Shown in pieces: positions 33,966 to 47,700 of a DNA stretch of 64,000 bases (positions are counted from its first letter, which is position 1; each line of letters begins with the position of its first letter). This DNA comes from Branchinecta lynchi (taxonomy: Eukaryota; Arthropoda; Branchiopoda; Anostraca; Branchinectidae): the NCBI GenBank assembly GCA_023053575.1, contig JAKZAP010000018.1, positions 5,208,001-5,272,000 of the forward strand, read 5' to 3'. The notes under the pieces are model-generated. The model was not told where the DNA came from. It ran no database searches and saw only the letters and a program-made list of their open reading frames with translations. A program made the position numbers and the translations under genes.

Positions 33966-34011
33966 GACGCGACGTGACAAAAATTCTGGCGGGATTTTCT
34001 GAACCTTCATC

Positions 34012-34311
34012 ATGAAGTTAAAGAAAAAAAAAAATCGTTATGGATCGGATTATGATGCCGAAGATGCTGGCATGAATTCCAACCCACGAGCCCGCGAAAA
34101 CGAAATGAAAGCCCGGAAACGGGAAGGCGAGAAGAGAGTACCTAGATTTCGCACGCAATTTCGCGATTTCATTTGCGATTTCGATAAAGTGGCCATACAA
34201 CGGGACTTTCCACTAACGAAGCCGAATTCGCCTAAGCAAATGCGAGTCGCCCTGGGCACCAACCTTTACATGAAGATGTTAGGTTCCCGAACTACCACCA
34301 ATACTATGTAG
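34012..34311 (+). CDS. Unrecognised 99-codon ORF, Lys/Arg-rich
   Basis: It starts MKLKKKKNRYGSDYDAEDAG and is strongly charged (many Lys, Arg, Glu, Asp), with PRFRTQFRDFICDFDK in the middle. No family is recognised, and neither splice sites nor a second exon are evident. It lies just beyond the hAT MITE at 33661 in a locally less AT-rich stretch. It could be a small gene, an exon, or a remnant of a mobile-element protein; chance is not excluded. Confidence 0.25.
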   Translation: MKLKKKKNRYGSDYDAEDAGMNSNPRARENEMKARKREGEKRVPRFRTQFRDFICDFDKVAIQRDFPLTKPNSPKQMRVALGTNLYMKMLGSRTTTNTM

Positions 34312-34450
34312 CTTATCGCCACTCCTATCAGACTCCGACGATAAGCAATGTTACAACGTAAAAATTAAGGAATGTTTAGATTGCAATAGTAACTAATAGC
34401 TCCTATTATAAAAAGGGTGCAACACGCTTTATATTATGACGAACAGTAAG

Positions 34451-35464
34451 AGCGTGTTCCACCCTTCCCCGAATACTTTTTTGTTCCAACCTCGCAAAAA
34501 GTTACCCATGCTGACTGTTCTAACCTACTTGAAATAGTAACTAATAGCAAAAGCAAATAAAGCAGTAAAACTTCCGTCTCTCAATCTCTGTTATGTGATT
34601 ATGCGGAATCGAATAGATTTCCGATGACCTGCACGTTGCAAACGAGCGGAGAGTAGGATCTACTACGCGGAGTAATCCGTTACGTCTACAAACAGCTCAT
34701 CGCAGTGGAGCCCCGGCAACTTTGGCTCCTCGCTTCTCCAGCACCCCATGTACCTATCTTTCCTTCCCCCACCCTTTGTTCCTGTAAGATTTCATCCCCC
34801 CCCCCCCCGAGAAGTGGCTGAGAAGGTTCCCAAACTGACCCCAATCTACTGTAACACTATGCATTACAGTAGAAGCTTTGTGCCCGCCGAGCTTCGTAAA
34901 GCAGTATAATGTCTGTAGCATTATCTGTTGACAACTTACTTATTTTTGTTCATTACTAAAAAAACCTCGTATTTGGGCCCTGCCCTCGAGAGATATGTTT
35001 TGCTTTATAACTTAATAAATTGAAACTGAAGAAAAGCCGAGAGTAAACAGACCATTGGGTTTAACATTGTGACCTTATGTGTGGTGATCTGCAGAGGCGG
35101 GTCATACACGCTGCTAAGGTCTTTTCCTCTGAATGCGCAACGGCTTAAGTGAAGTAGACGGGCGTCAACTCAAAGCTCAGCAAGCAGCTCTAGCTCTGCT
35201 CTGTTTTGTCGGGGTATCCATAGTCGGTACATGGGACCAAAGACTTAATTTTTAATTAGATAATTTTGGCTTAATTTTCTTGCTTATAGTAACTATTTGC
35301 TTGTCACGCTCGGATGCATAGCGAGCGTGGTAACTACGAATTCTGTGGCGCGATTAGTACGTGGTGCAATATTTTGCGTATACAAATGTTTTCCAGCCTT
35401 GACGCCAAGAAGCCAGAAGCCGTGACGTCATGCGTATTAACTATGGTAAATAGGGTGGAACACG
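34451..35464. mobile_element. MITE with GCGTGTTCCACCC termini, copy 2, interrupted
   Basis: The left end AGCGTGTTCCACCC and the outer left sequence match 8252. The right end TAGGGTGGAACACG with GTGACGTCATGCGTA matches the right half of copy 1. About 700 bp in the middle (about 34565-35285) is foreign, including a plus-strand retroelement-like tail (AATAAATTGAAACTGAAG near 35015). Confidence 0.6.
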
Positions 35465-35656
35465 ACCTACAAAACAGCAAAAAGTGGTCGAACGCACAAG
35501 ATTCTAGCATGTAGTATCTGTTTTGGTAATGTACCTTGAATGCGCGGAAAAAGTGAAATGTCGAACATATAGCCTACAAATTAACAAACAGTGCACTATT
35601 TTTCAGGAACACAATTCATACGGACGGATGTTTTGTGCATCACTGATGACGAGACT

Positions 35657-35788
35657 TTAGTACCTTTTACCGGATAATGCGGTCATTTCTGACTCTGAAT
35701 GTAAGTACTGGATCTCTTGAAGGTCTTGTAGCTTTTCCTGGTCCCGGATATATGTGTAGTTGGAGGATAGACACATCAAGTAGTGGAT
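35657..35788 (-). CDS. M6: M6 last coding exon (C-terminal tail, stop)
   Basis: A 132-nt exon begins after TTTCCTTTCCCAG. It encodes IHYLMCLSSNYTYIRDQEKL, then QDLQEIQYLH and a short Ser/Glu-rich end closed by TAA at 35657-35659. HYLMCLS-NY and the EKLQDLQEIQYL tail are the C-terminal signature of arthropod M6. No AATAAA was picked out in the first few hundred bases downstream. Confidence 0.92.
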   Translation of the reverse strand: MHYLMCLSSNYTYIRDQEKLQDLQEIQYLHSESEMTALSGKRY

Positions 35789-38700
35789 CTGGGAAAGGAA
35801 ACTTTTTAGAAACTGAACTTTTGACCTGTCCAACTGGTGCTGATGAATGGATCACACCGTCTTTAGTGGAGTGTTCATTAGTTGTGCTTTTACGGGACCC
35901 ACCTCCCACCCATCCAGGGGCGTCCCGAGGGGGGGGGGTGGGGGCGCAGCGCCCCCACCCCCTACGTTATGGGCATTCGGTCAAACTTTCCCGAAGGCGA
36001 AGATTCGGTCAAAACGGGCATCGCGGCGAAGCCATGATGCCTGTTTTATAAAATCTCCTGTACCCACATTTCCAAATTAGGCGATTTAAAGCGTTTATTG
36101 GGTTCCCATTCTTGATTGAATTTGGTAATTAATCCAACTTTCGTTCCGTCCGAGTCGATTTACCACGGTTGGAGCTAGAATGATGAACTTTCCTGAACGT
36201 AGATCCTTAGTCCACGAAGAAAATCTTGAGACTGCACCTCCCCCACCTTCACCCTTCATGGGCAACTGGGCCCGGATTGTCCATGATATGAGATTCGTAT
36301 CAAATTTAAAATTGGCTATACTTGATTATATTGAGGTCCAGTTTGAAGTCCTCGGGGTCATCCCCCTCCCCACACATACACCTTCACCATTCCTCAGTTT
36401 CAGGGGCAACTGTGCCCAGTTCATAGCTTGCAAACCATGGCCGGTATCAAGTAGAAACTTGGAACGATTGTTGTCATTGTGGTCCATATGTGTTCCTTTT
36501 TTTTTGCGTTGCACATCCGAGCGTTTCAGACGCAACTAGGCGCAGATTCCCCAATGATTGATTTCCGTCACATAGGCCACAATAAGATACGACAATGAAA
36601 TTCCTTTTGCTTACGGTTTCTAGGCTCTTGAATATACTTCTGGAATCAAAATCTGGTATTTTTGTAAACAGTGCTTTTCGTGAGATGCGCGTTGCGTTTG
36701 TTAGTTTCCATATTTCGCAAAGGGTTTGAGCTGTCAATTAGTCACAATATGTGTTTTCGAGAGATCAGAAACTTTATGACTTTGTTGATGGTGGCCCGGG
36801 AGGTAGGTGTGTTTGCCCCCTTTGTGGGGAGGTTGGGGATGGGCTGGACCATTTTCTGAATAGTTGCCAAAGTTTGGTGAATTTGAGGGATAAATATTTT
36901 CGAGGGGGTGTACCGCTGCTCCCTGGTATTTTGAGGACTACTTCAAGAGATTCGATTATTGCGTTATGTTGCTTTATAGAGAAAGGCGTGGAAGCGCGGA
37001 AGGCAGCGACTTGAAGGTGTTGAGTGTTAGGGTTTTTCTTTTACGTTTATTTTTTGTGTTTGTAGTGTGTATATGGCCACTGGCTTTTAAATACACGTAT
37101 ATATATATATATATATATATGACTAAGTCCAAAACACGCCAGCGATTCTCAGGAAGAAGGAGTAAATGTCCGTAACCACTGAAACTCAAGGACAAATCCT
37201 GAGTCAGCGCAGCTTTGACACCATTTCTTCCTGTCTTCCGCAGGTACCCGGAGATTCTGCATCGGCAGGGAGAGATAGTCATCAAGAGTATTAGGGTTCG
37301 TTCCAGCTCGGCCCGAAAGTTACTAAATAGTTACTTTTCAGTCACTTTCACCGTTCCCCCTTGTCAATAAGTTACCCGACCGTCTTTAGCACTTTCACTT
37401 TCCAATAGCCGTTTCGAGAGGTGAACTCGGGTCAGCAAAGTGAGACAAGGTGTAGTTGCTAAAGTAAACAGGAAATTATTGTTTCATTTTCAGCTGTACT
37501 TGGCCTTTAGCTTCTCGTCAAATATGATTCGCTAATTACCCCCCCCCCCAAAAAAAAAAAAAAATCTAGCCAACCTCGTTGACGGTTTACCGGTCGGTCT
37601 GGCGACTTCATTGGGACTGTGGCAGGAATGAAATTCAATTGTCTGTAATTCAGATGTCAATTTTCTACTATATTTTATTAAATTTCAAATGAAACTTTAA
37701 TAATAATATATATTAAATTCATCAGAGTTATTTAGAGGTGAATACTTTTCTGTTGCTTTGTATTATTATATTGTCATTATTACTGTACATACTGTAGGAG
37801 AAGAAGCTAAAAATTTATTTAATGAACCTTGTTAACCACCTATGACATCATTGGGTTCCAGATTCTAGAATCTGGGCGTTCCATTCCTGATAAGGATTGC
37901 TAAAAAATTTGCACAGGAATAAGAAAGACTGTTGCTATTCCGGTTAGGAAACAATTATGTGTGAAAATAAGGATTTAGTGACAAAAAAGACACAACCGGA
38001 ATAAAGACAAAGAATTAACGGGCATAATCAGTGTCATGGCTCCATTTACAAGCCCGAAGCAGTAGCTCCTCTTCTCCTTCACTTGAAGAAACTGTTCCGA
38101 ACTAATTATCAAGCCGTTATTATGCAGCAAAACAAACAATTTGTATCTGTTCGTCCTTCCCCATACAGTCCCCATCTCTTCTTGCATTCAAGAAACACGT
38201 GTTATCTCGTCCTGTAGTAACTTCGGCCGTTCCAGGTAGTACTTAATTTGTGACGTCGCACGTAGTTTCCTTGAGCGTGTTTGGAGGTTCTTTGAGATCT
38301 CAATTGTAGGTTTTACATATACATTTTATGTTCACGTTTTACGTACGTATAATTATGCAATACGGATATTGAACGTTAAGGGAAGGAGAAACGTAACGAA
38401 AGTCAATTCATTATTTCACACTCCACGTCTGAGCGCTTGCGCACTTGGTTCTAGTTTGAGCCTGAAGAAGACCCTTGCTAAGAAGAGCCGACATATCGCC
38501 AGAATAAATCTCAGCTGACTTTCCATACAGCGCCATCAAGTAAATCGCAGGTTCCTTTTTCTAGCTTGTACCTGAGGAGGAACCTTGCCAAAGAGTGCCG
38601 AAACATAGCCTGAATGAATCTCAGCTGACCTCTCCTCTTAGCGCGGTCAAATAAGTTAGGAGGTATAGGCTAGAGGGAGTGTACAGTACCAATGAAAATG

Positions 38701-41700
38701 GAACAAAAAATTTAAAATAAGGATTAAGATATTTTAACTCCTTCAATATTAAAAAAATAAATAAAAAAACTGAACAGTTATTTTTCTAAAATTATTAAAT
38801 GTTTAGAAGAGTCTTGCTAAAAAAAATGAAATTTCGATGGTAATTTACATGATAACTCGTGCGAAAGAATATACGGACAATGTCGGCCGACAGGATAACG
38901 CATTCAAACTCAACAAGATCAAAGGTTTCGATAGGATCCCAAAAATCTAACATTTGATTCAAACGATTGGGTCATGTCTTCGCCATTTAGCCTTCGTCAG
39001 ATTCCTTGAATATTTTACTGTTAATATAAAGTTCAAAATGTATTCAGTATGTCTCCTTGCCCCGATACCGAATTTATAATCGATTTCAGAAACAACTTCG
39101 AGCTTCAACCAAATTTCCAGTATCAGCCGAATTCGTGATGAACCATTTCTCCAGGAAGAAAACCAAGTTCAGAAATGGATTCAGCGGACCTCCCTACCCC
39201 TCAATGAATATCTTATTAGCTTGTAAAAGATACATGTTTTACCCTAATTCCAAACCCCTCCTCTCCCTATGAAGATAGAACCCATTCTAAAGAGCAACAG
39301 TTTTTGTATATAACTTAACTTTTTGTTTGCTTACATCGTAAGCGCGGTAACTACGATTTCTCCTATTTTACTAATCTTTACTTAAATTTTTTCATTCACC
39401 TTGGTTCGTACTTTTTTCTATATTAAAATTATTTTAATCCCTCTTCTTTCTCATTCTTCTTTCCCTCAAAAGACTCCATGACTTTCTATTTCCGATTAAT
39501 TTATTATCCTCATTTCACGATGGAGATTACCTCTTTTATTATAGAAGTTAAAAGTTAAAAAAAGCTATGAAAAGTGCATCAAGTGTCGTGCACAAATATT
39601 TGCCATGTTTAATCTGCATCGTATTTTTTTGGGGCCGTTCAAAGTTAAAACGTTCGAAGCAACAAACCCCTACTGTAATTAGTCGTATCCTAGCTGGTTC
39701 CCGATGAGCTGTATGATAGTTGTACGAAAAATGTCCATGTACTGGAATATAATAGTAAGAATACTATTATTTAATGTGCCTCAGACTGGACCAATCTTAA
39801 GCAGTAGTATCTAGTAGCATCCTGTCTTACTATAGTAGCATCCAGTCTTGCTAATAGTAGCATGCAGTAGAATGCAGTAACACGGTAGCCTTACATAGAA
39901 ACATGTAGTAGCACCAGTTCGTACTGCATGCTACTTTTTCGTAGTTTTTCAGTTTCAGTTTTCAGTTTATTCACACAAATAAAAAACACCATTAACTGTT
40001 TATGGCCCCACCATAAGGCCTAACATAAGGCCTGGCAATGGGCGGGCTTATTATTTATTCATATAGTCTTAAGGAAAACAAACCAAAGAAATCAAAAAAG
40101 AAAGAAAAAGAAGGCGAGAAAAAAAGAAGAATGAAGACATAACAAAATGACAAGAGAAATCCACTGACGAACTATCTTCCATCAACAAAGCGCCCTTGCC
40201 CCCCCCCCCCCCCCCCCGCCTAAAAAAAGGAATGAAAAAAGAAGAAATATACTACTATTTTTAGATAAATTTTTCATCTGGTTACTGATACTGGTGGCTG
40301 ATACTTGCTGTAATACTTACCGTAGTACTTTGTAGTCTTATATGTGATGTGCAATGTCACGATTTGAATAAACTGATTGATTGATAACTTACCAGGCTGA
40401 CAACAACTAAGAAGCAGGCTCCAGTTGCGAGGATAAACATGACTTCTCCATTTTCAACATAGTCTTTACAGAAGAGCTTAATCTCTTCCGGCCCGCAGAC
40501 TTGCATATCTTCTATCCTCGTGCCATTGGGGAATATGAAGTCTAAAAAGGAAATCAGTTGTATGTTCTTGGCCGCAACACAGACCAGAGTCAAAGTACCC
40601 TTAAAAGAGTTTCCCCCAGTACAAACAGCCCATGTTCCCTTTGCGGCGAGGGAGACGATGACCTAGCCCACTTGGTTGCACGGTGTGGCGAGCTCTCCAT
40701 TCAAGGGAATCTTGCTGGGGGGATGGGAGATGCAATTGGTGCAGTATGTAGATTCGTATCGAAAAGTTGATAGGACGAGTGCAGTTTAGTTTATGTAGTG
40801 TGATAAGAGTATTTATTATGAAGTTATATATTTAGTTGTTTGTATATGGCCCTAAGGCTTTAAATACATTATTATTATGGTGTCCAAACCTGAGCTTTTT
40901 GAAGCCAGCCCAGAGGAATCAATGTGTACAAATACCCGCATCATCCGTACCGTAGAACCAAATCTCACAGCCAGCCAAGGCAGGACTGAATCTCCCAATC
41001 TCCCTCTCAGGTGTTCCCTCCTATCTTCGATCGTTTAAAGTTCAATGGGCACATCAAACTATCCCCATCCCACTCTGTAACAGCCTAGGAACAATGCTTA
41101 CTCCCTAGATCAGCAGCTTTTTCGACAGTTTTCTCTCTGTGATATTTCAAAGCGTAATTTTTTGGGCCAGTACATGCTCAATTTACTAGCTTGGACAAAG
41201 ATAAAAGTGATGTTTCTTATAATACTTAGTAGATCTTTATTTTATGCATAAATCAGCTTCTACAATTCAGATTTGAACAGGTTATTTGTATTTGATTGAT
41301 TGTTGTAGCTATGTTATTTTTTGTAAGCTTATTGCATATTCTGGTAGATTTTATAAAGCAAGCTAATCACCATTCCACAAAGAAAAAGTTTTAATAGGCA
41401 CTTTAAGCCATGTAACTTCTGATGAAAGACAAGAACAATCAGGTAAACTGCATCTGCGGCTTGACTTTGATCTCAAATATATCCTTTTCTATCAAGGATT
41501 GCTGGGAGTTTTTGAATTTCCTGCCACGATATCCCAGCTCCTAAGATTTTGATCGCCGAAATGCCAGAGAGGTAAAGACAACGTATAACAAGAAAACGGC
41601 CCATTTTCGTAGCGCCTTCTAAAGCAGGTCGGAAATGTTTGTTTGTGAAGCATTTAATACAAAGTAAAGCATTAGAAGTGTCCATTGTGCTTTAAGGATC

Positions 41701-44700
41701 GGAAACCATCCGTATAAAGGCAGGACATTTCTTTCAATGTAACAGTTAGTGCATCGTTACAGTACAGTTACAGTTTTGTCAACGTTACAGTACCTCTATG
41801 CGCATGTACCTGTGTTGTATACTTGATGAAAACGATTTATGAAAAATAAGCGTGCTTACCGCCCATGAGCTGATCACTGGCCACTGACAAGCCTTGTTTG
41901 TGTTGAGTTTCAAATTTTCCGCGTCATAGTAGAATTGTTGTATTCATAGTAGAATTATTGTATGAGGACGGTCATTGATATTCTGTAAGTCATATTAGAG
42001 CAAATAGTAAACAAAAAAAAATTCCTTTACACAATCCAAATAATGCAGTGCATCCAGTTAAATGGCTCACAAATAGGTCGGCTTTTCAGTTAAACTTTAA
42101 GGAAAACTTATGGCATTAACTCGTTCTACTTCGGCAGTATTTCTATCCTTTCTCGTTCCCGAGATCCTTCACTTCAAAAGTCTATCATATATCTCTATGA
42201 GCAATATACCGATTATCACGTTTGCCTCGTCTGTTCTCTTTACGTAACGTATGATGCGTCCAATTAGTTATTTCCGGGGAGCTTATTCGTCCGGAGACCG
42301 GTATGCAACTTTTGCCAAGATTGTCATTCAATGCAAGGAAGGCTAAAAACAGCCGAAACCGTGTGCAATTCTCTGTAGGCACAGCTTAGTTGTAAAGTGG
42401 TCAACTAATTTAGCACATCTGAGGAGAAACAGTATGTAGTGCGAGGCGTCCTTTAAGTACTCACCAAGCTGTGAGAAGTCAATACATGCTCTTTCGGGTC
42501 TCTGCTGCTTGTTGGAACACATTCCCCACCAGAATGTAAAGATTACTGTCGCTACTGTCAGGAATACTAGGATTCCAAGCCAGACAAGACTTAATATGTA
42601 GGCCAACACCATGCACTGCAAAGAAAAACACGCCTGCTGTTAAGTCACTATCAAAAGGCCTGCCTGAATCAGCGGTGACCAGAATCAGAAAGCGACTCGG
42701 AGAGAACTGGCGCGCGCAACCGCGGAAAGAGAATTGAATGAATATGTTTATTACCCATCTTTACATAAAATGTCACTGATGGAGTATAAAAAAAGAGAAA
42801 TAAAGAAAGTAGAACAATGAACTACACACAAGATACAATTTTAACTTGGCAATACATAATTAAAAAAAAAAAAAAAGAGAAAAATACACTATATTGGTGG
42901 GCCCCAGAAACATTAACCAAGAAATAAACACCATCATCAACCGCAAGCTACTCACCGGGATACAGCATCCTTATTGCTTGCAAGCGCAATTTAAGGTAAA
43001 GCCTGTAGTCAGCATTTAGCCAAAATATGCACCATCCGAAGTAACATACCTCTGCTATAAACTACCAATTACTCGCAACATTGAAAAACTCTGTCGACAA
43101 AATTGCCTGTGAATGGTTTGCGCGATTCGCGACTCCGCTCTAACCAACCGTAAACAACGCAAGGAGTGGGGCTCCACAGTGAAATGATTATTTACGGGAG
43201 GATTGTGCTTTGGCTTCGTAGCTAAAATACCGGATTCCTGTGAGAAAAAAAAACAAGAGCTACGAGCTCATATGACACTTGTTAAGAGTAGATGGTACTA
43301 GAAAGTAGCAGAGAACTTCACAAAACACCCGCCATCCAAAAATGCCGTTCGGACCTAGAACTAGGATATCTAGTTTCACTGAAGTCTGAAAATTTCCGAC
43401 ATCGCCTCCAAGCGATCGCCAACCTTCCAAGTTTCAACCCAAGAAATCCACTCGCTATGTCCCTAGACGTGCTCAAGGTTTGCGGTACCCCCTTCCGACC
43501 GAATCTGATCCCGGCTCCTAATTGGATCATTTGAAGCATTTCCTCTCAACACCTATCTTTCACTCGAATCTGAGCATTTTCTGGGGAACTTTCGGTAACC
43601 CCCCCCCCCCCCCCCCCACCGTGGTCGGATCCGATTCGAACCTTAAAATATGTCATCTAAGGCATATGATCTCTGTACCTTTCAAGTTTCATTCAAATCA
43701 CTCAACTTGTTTGACCCTTATTCGAGACCCAAAATTTCCGGGACTCCCCTTCCAACTCCGCCCACCGTGGCTAAATACGACTCGGAAACATAAATGTCGC
43801 ATCTCTGACTTATCCTGTTCAAGTCCGTCAAGTTTGACTGGAATCGAAGCAGAGCCTATTTGCAAATATCCGAGTCACGCTCCCCCCCCCACCTTGGCCG
43901 GATCCTGTCCGGACGCCAAATAACAAATCAAGGTCGCATAAGCTCGGCAGTGTCCAATTTGCATCCTATTTTGTCTATCCATTTGTCTTGTGTGCATGTC
44001 AAATCTTTTCGCAACCCCCATAGTGGTCGGATCGGGGAAACGACTATTCTCGAGTCAGTCTGTTCGGGTCCCTGACATGTCTTCCAAGTGTTATCGTTCT
44101 AGACCATCAGGAACTTCAGAACTTGCGGGACCGGCACAATTAAGCCCCCCCCCCAACTCCCCCACAGTGTCCGAGCCTGGTCTGGTTATGTCAACAATGT
44201 ATCTAGAACTTTCGCTTATTCTTACCACCAAGTTTCATCCCGATCCCTCCACTCTAAGCGTTTCCCAAGATTTCCGGTTCCCCCCTCTGGCTCCTGCTAA
44301 AGTCACCGGATCCGACCCGGATCTGAACTGGGTCGTCTGAGACTCGGCGTCTTTGCAAATATCAAGCTTCATTAAGATCCAATCACCCGTTGGAAAGTTA
44401 TAAATACCTCAAGATTCCAGATTCCCCCCTCCTCCCTCGCCTCCTCGACCCTGTCATGGAACATCTGAGACGATAGCTCTTTTTACTTGCCAAGTTTCAT
44501 TCAAATACAATATCCCATACAAAAACTGCCCGTGCCACGAGACTGCGGATCCCTAATCCCTCCACTCCTCCCACGATGGTCGGACTGAGGAAACGACTAT
44601 TCTCAAGTCAATCTGTTCGGGTCCCTGACCTGCCTACTGAGTTCCATCGTCCTAACACATAAGGAAGTACCGAACTCGCACGATCACTAGAAATCCGGAC

Positions 44701-47700
44701 CACCCCCCAACTCCCCCATAGTGCCCGAACTCAAAACTATTATATCAATGACGTATCTAGAACTTGTGCATGTTCTTCCCACCAAGTTTCATCCCGATCC
44801 CTCCACTTTAAGCGTTCCCAAAGATTTCCGGTTCCCTCCTCCAACTCCTTCCAATGTCACCGGACCCGGTCCGGATTTACAATGGGACATCTGAGGCACG
44901 AGGTATTTCTAAATATCAAGTTTCATTTAAATCCGATAACCCGTCCAATAGCTGAGTTTGCCACTACATTACGATGGTAGGATCGGGGAAACGACATTCT
45001 CAATTCAATCTATTCGGGTACCTGACAAGCCTGCCAAGCTTCATCGTCCTAGCACATCAGGAAGTACCGAACTCGAGGGATCAATAGAAACTCGGACCCC
45101 CCCCCCCCCCCCCCGATGGTCGGACTGAGGAAACGACTAATCTCAAGTCAATCTGTTCGGGTCCCTGACACGCCTACCCAGTTCCATAGTCCTAACACAT
45201 CAGAAAGTACCGAAATCGCACGATCACTAGAAATCCGGACCACCCCCCAACTCTCCCACAGTGACCGGATTCGTTCCGGTTATGTCATTCACATATGTAG
45301 GACTTGTGCTTGTTCTTCTCACCAACTTTCATCACGAACCCTCCACTCTAAGCGTTTCCCAAGATTTCCGATTCCCCCTCCGACTCCCCCCAATATCACC
45401 GGATCCGGTCCGTCCTTAAAATGGTCCGTCTGAGAGACGAGGTCTTTCTATATATCAAGTTTCGTTGAGATCCTATCACCCGTTAGCAAGTTAATAATAC
45501 CTCACTTCCGGATTCCCCCTCCCTCCTCCCACGGATGGTCGGATCAGGGAAACGACTATTCTCAAGTCAACATGTTCGGGTCCCTTACACTCCTGCCAAT
45601 TTTCATCGTCCTAGCACTCCAGGAAGTACTAAACTCGTGGGATCACTCAAAATTCGGACCCCCCCCCCCAACTCCCCCACAGTGGACGAATCCGGCCCGG
45701 TTAAGTCAATCACTTATCTAAGGCTCGTGCTTGTTCTTTCCACCAAGGTTCATCCCAATCTTGCCACTCCAAGCGTTTCCCAAGATTTCCAGTTCCCCCC
45801 TCCAGCTCCCCCCAATGTCACCGGATCCGGTCCGGATTTAAACTGGGAATAAGGAAAAGAATACTTCGTTTTTCCTGATTCCCCCTCGCTCCACCCCCCC
45901 CCCCCTCCAGATGGTCGGATCAGGGAAGCGACTATTTCTAATTTAATCTGGTCCGGTCCCTGATACGCCTGCCAACTTTCATCGTCCTAACTTATCTGGA
46001 AGTGCCCGAACTAGCAAAACCGGGACAGACAGACGGACCAGCCGACAGACGGATAGAAACTGCGAATTTAAATCGATAACTGGGCGCATGGGAGTTTCGT
46101 TGGAGCTTGGTGAAAATGAAAGACGACGACAAATTTCCAATCCTGGAATTACCTTCATAGGACTCCTCGCTTACCTAACCTGAGTGCGGATTATTCAACT
46201 TGTACTGCTGAATCTTGACATATATGATATGATATGATATATTTGCTTAGAGCCCGAGGGCCATCGCATACAAAAAAAAAAAAAAAAAAAAAAAAAACAT
46301 CAACTCTTCTGGTAAACCTTAACTACAACAACTCTTCTCTATGATTCCAACCTATCCGCAAAAACATGTCATAGGTGGTTTTCCAAACAGTGATAAGAGA
46401 CATTCTTCAGATTTTACAGGAGTAACGAAAAACCTTTCGCCTTCCGCCCACAAAACTAATTTTCCTGATCATGATGATGAAATTTAATTTACGCACTATA
46501 GAAGATAAGGGCAATAGCGCAGTACAGACAGAGACAAGGACAAAATTAATATGATTTGTCGATAATGGAGTAAATGCGCAGATAAAAAAATAAACATAAA
46601 CAAGAAAAGGAAAGAAAAAGGAAACGAGTCTATAAAATCTTCTTCCTAGATGGAATGCGTAAAAAACGGTGAAGGGCAGAAACGCAGAGGTCCTGAGCAG
46701 CAGAAAATATGTGACGGACACAGTATTAGAAGCACTGCATCACTTAAAGATTTATTCGTCCGTCTTTTTTACTTGCAAACTTAACTACTGTGTTTTTTAC
46801 AGAACTTGCAGCCTTCGGCTCAAGGGCCATATAGCGATCGTAATTTCTGTCCGCTGTCGGTCTGTTGCGAAAGGGTGATTCTAGGAAAACATGATGGTTG
46901 GTAGGAGCAGATGCCGGAGATGTGCTATTCATATGTCCAAACCAGAAGTGGAATAGTCATTCCCTGAACATTTTCTAGAAAGTGCTCCAATTCGAGTGAT
47001 ACTTGATGGGTTTTTAGGAGCAGATAGCCTACCTGAAGCTGACCACTTACACTTGCTCCACTTGTCCGACCACGGTGGGGGAGTTGGGGGGGGAGGGGGT
47101 AAACTACAGAGTAAACGACTGTAGGGTCTGTAGGTGGTTCAAGAAAAAACGGTTTCCCTATTTAATGACTTGACTATTTCTGGTCATCTTTTTTTTTTTA
47201 CAATGCAAAACAGATACGTCAGCTACGTTTTATTAGAGCTATATTTCGGCCCTTCTTGGCAAGGGTCCTTTTCAGGCTGGCTCAAGCCGCTCGAGCATTT
47301 AGAAGTAATTTTCCAGCTTGAGGCTGAAGGGGACCCGACCCTTGCCAAGAAGGGTCGAAATATAGCTCTAAAAAAAAAAGTGGCTGACATATCCTGTTTG
47401 AATTGTCAAACATGATTCGCAGTCAGCTTGGGCTGAAGGAATATCTACCTGGCCATCATATCAAAAGGGTTTCCAAAAAGTAAAATGAGGGTCTTGATTT
47501 GCCGACAAAGCTTTACTCGCTACCGGACACGGAAGGACAAACAGGGATGGCCGGTCCTTCCGAATTTCCGACAAGACTTTCCCTGTGACCGCTTCGGAGC
47601 TAAGCAGCCAAGGGAATTAGGGACCTCGATTAGCCGACAATGTTTTTTCAGCATCTTCGACTTTTCGCAAAAAGGTTTTCGTCGGTTTCAGAAACGGAAT

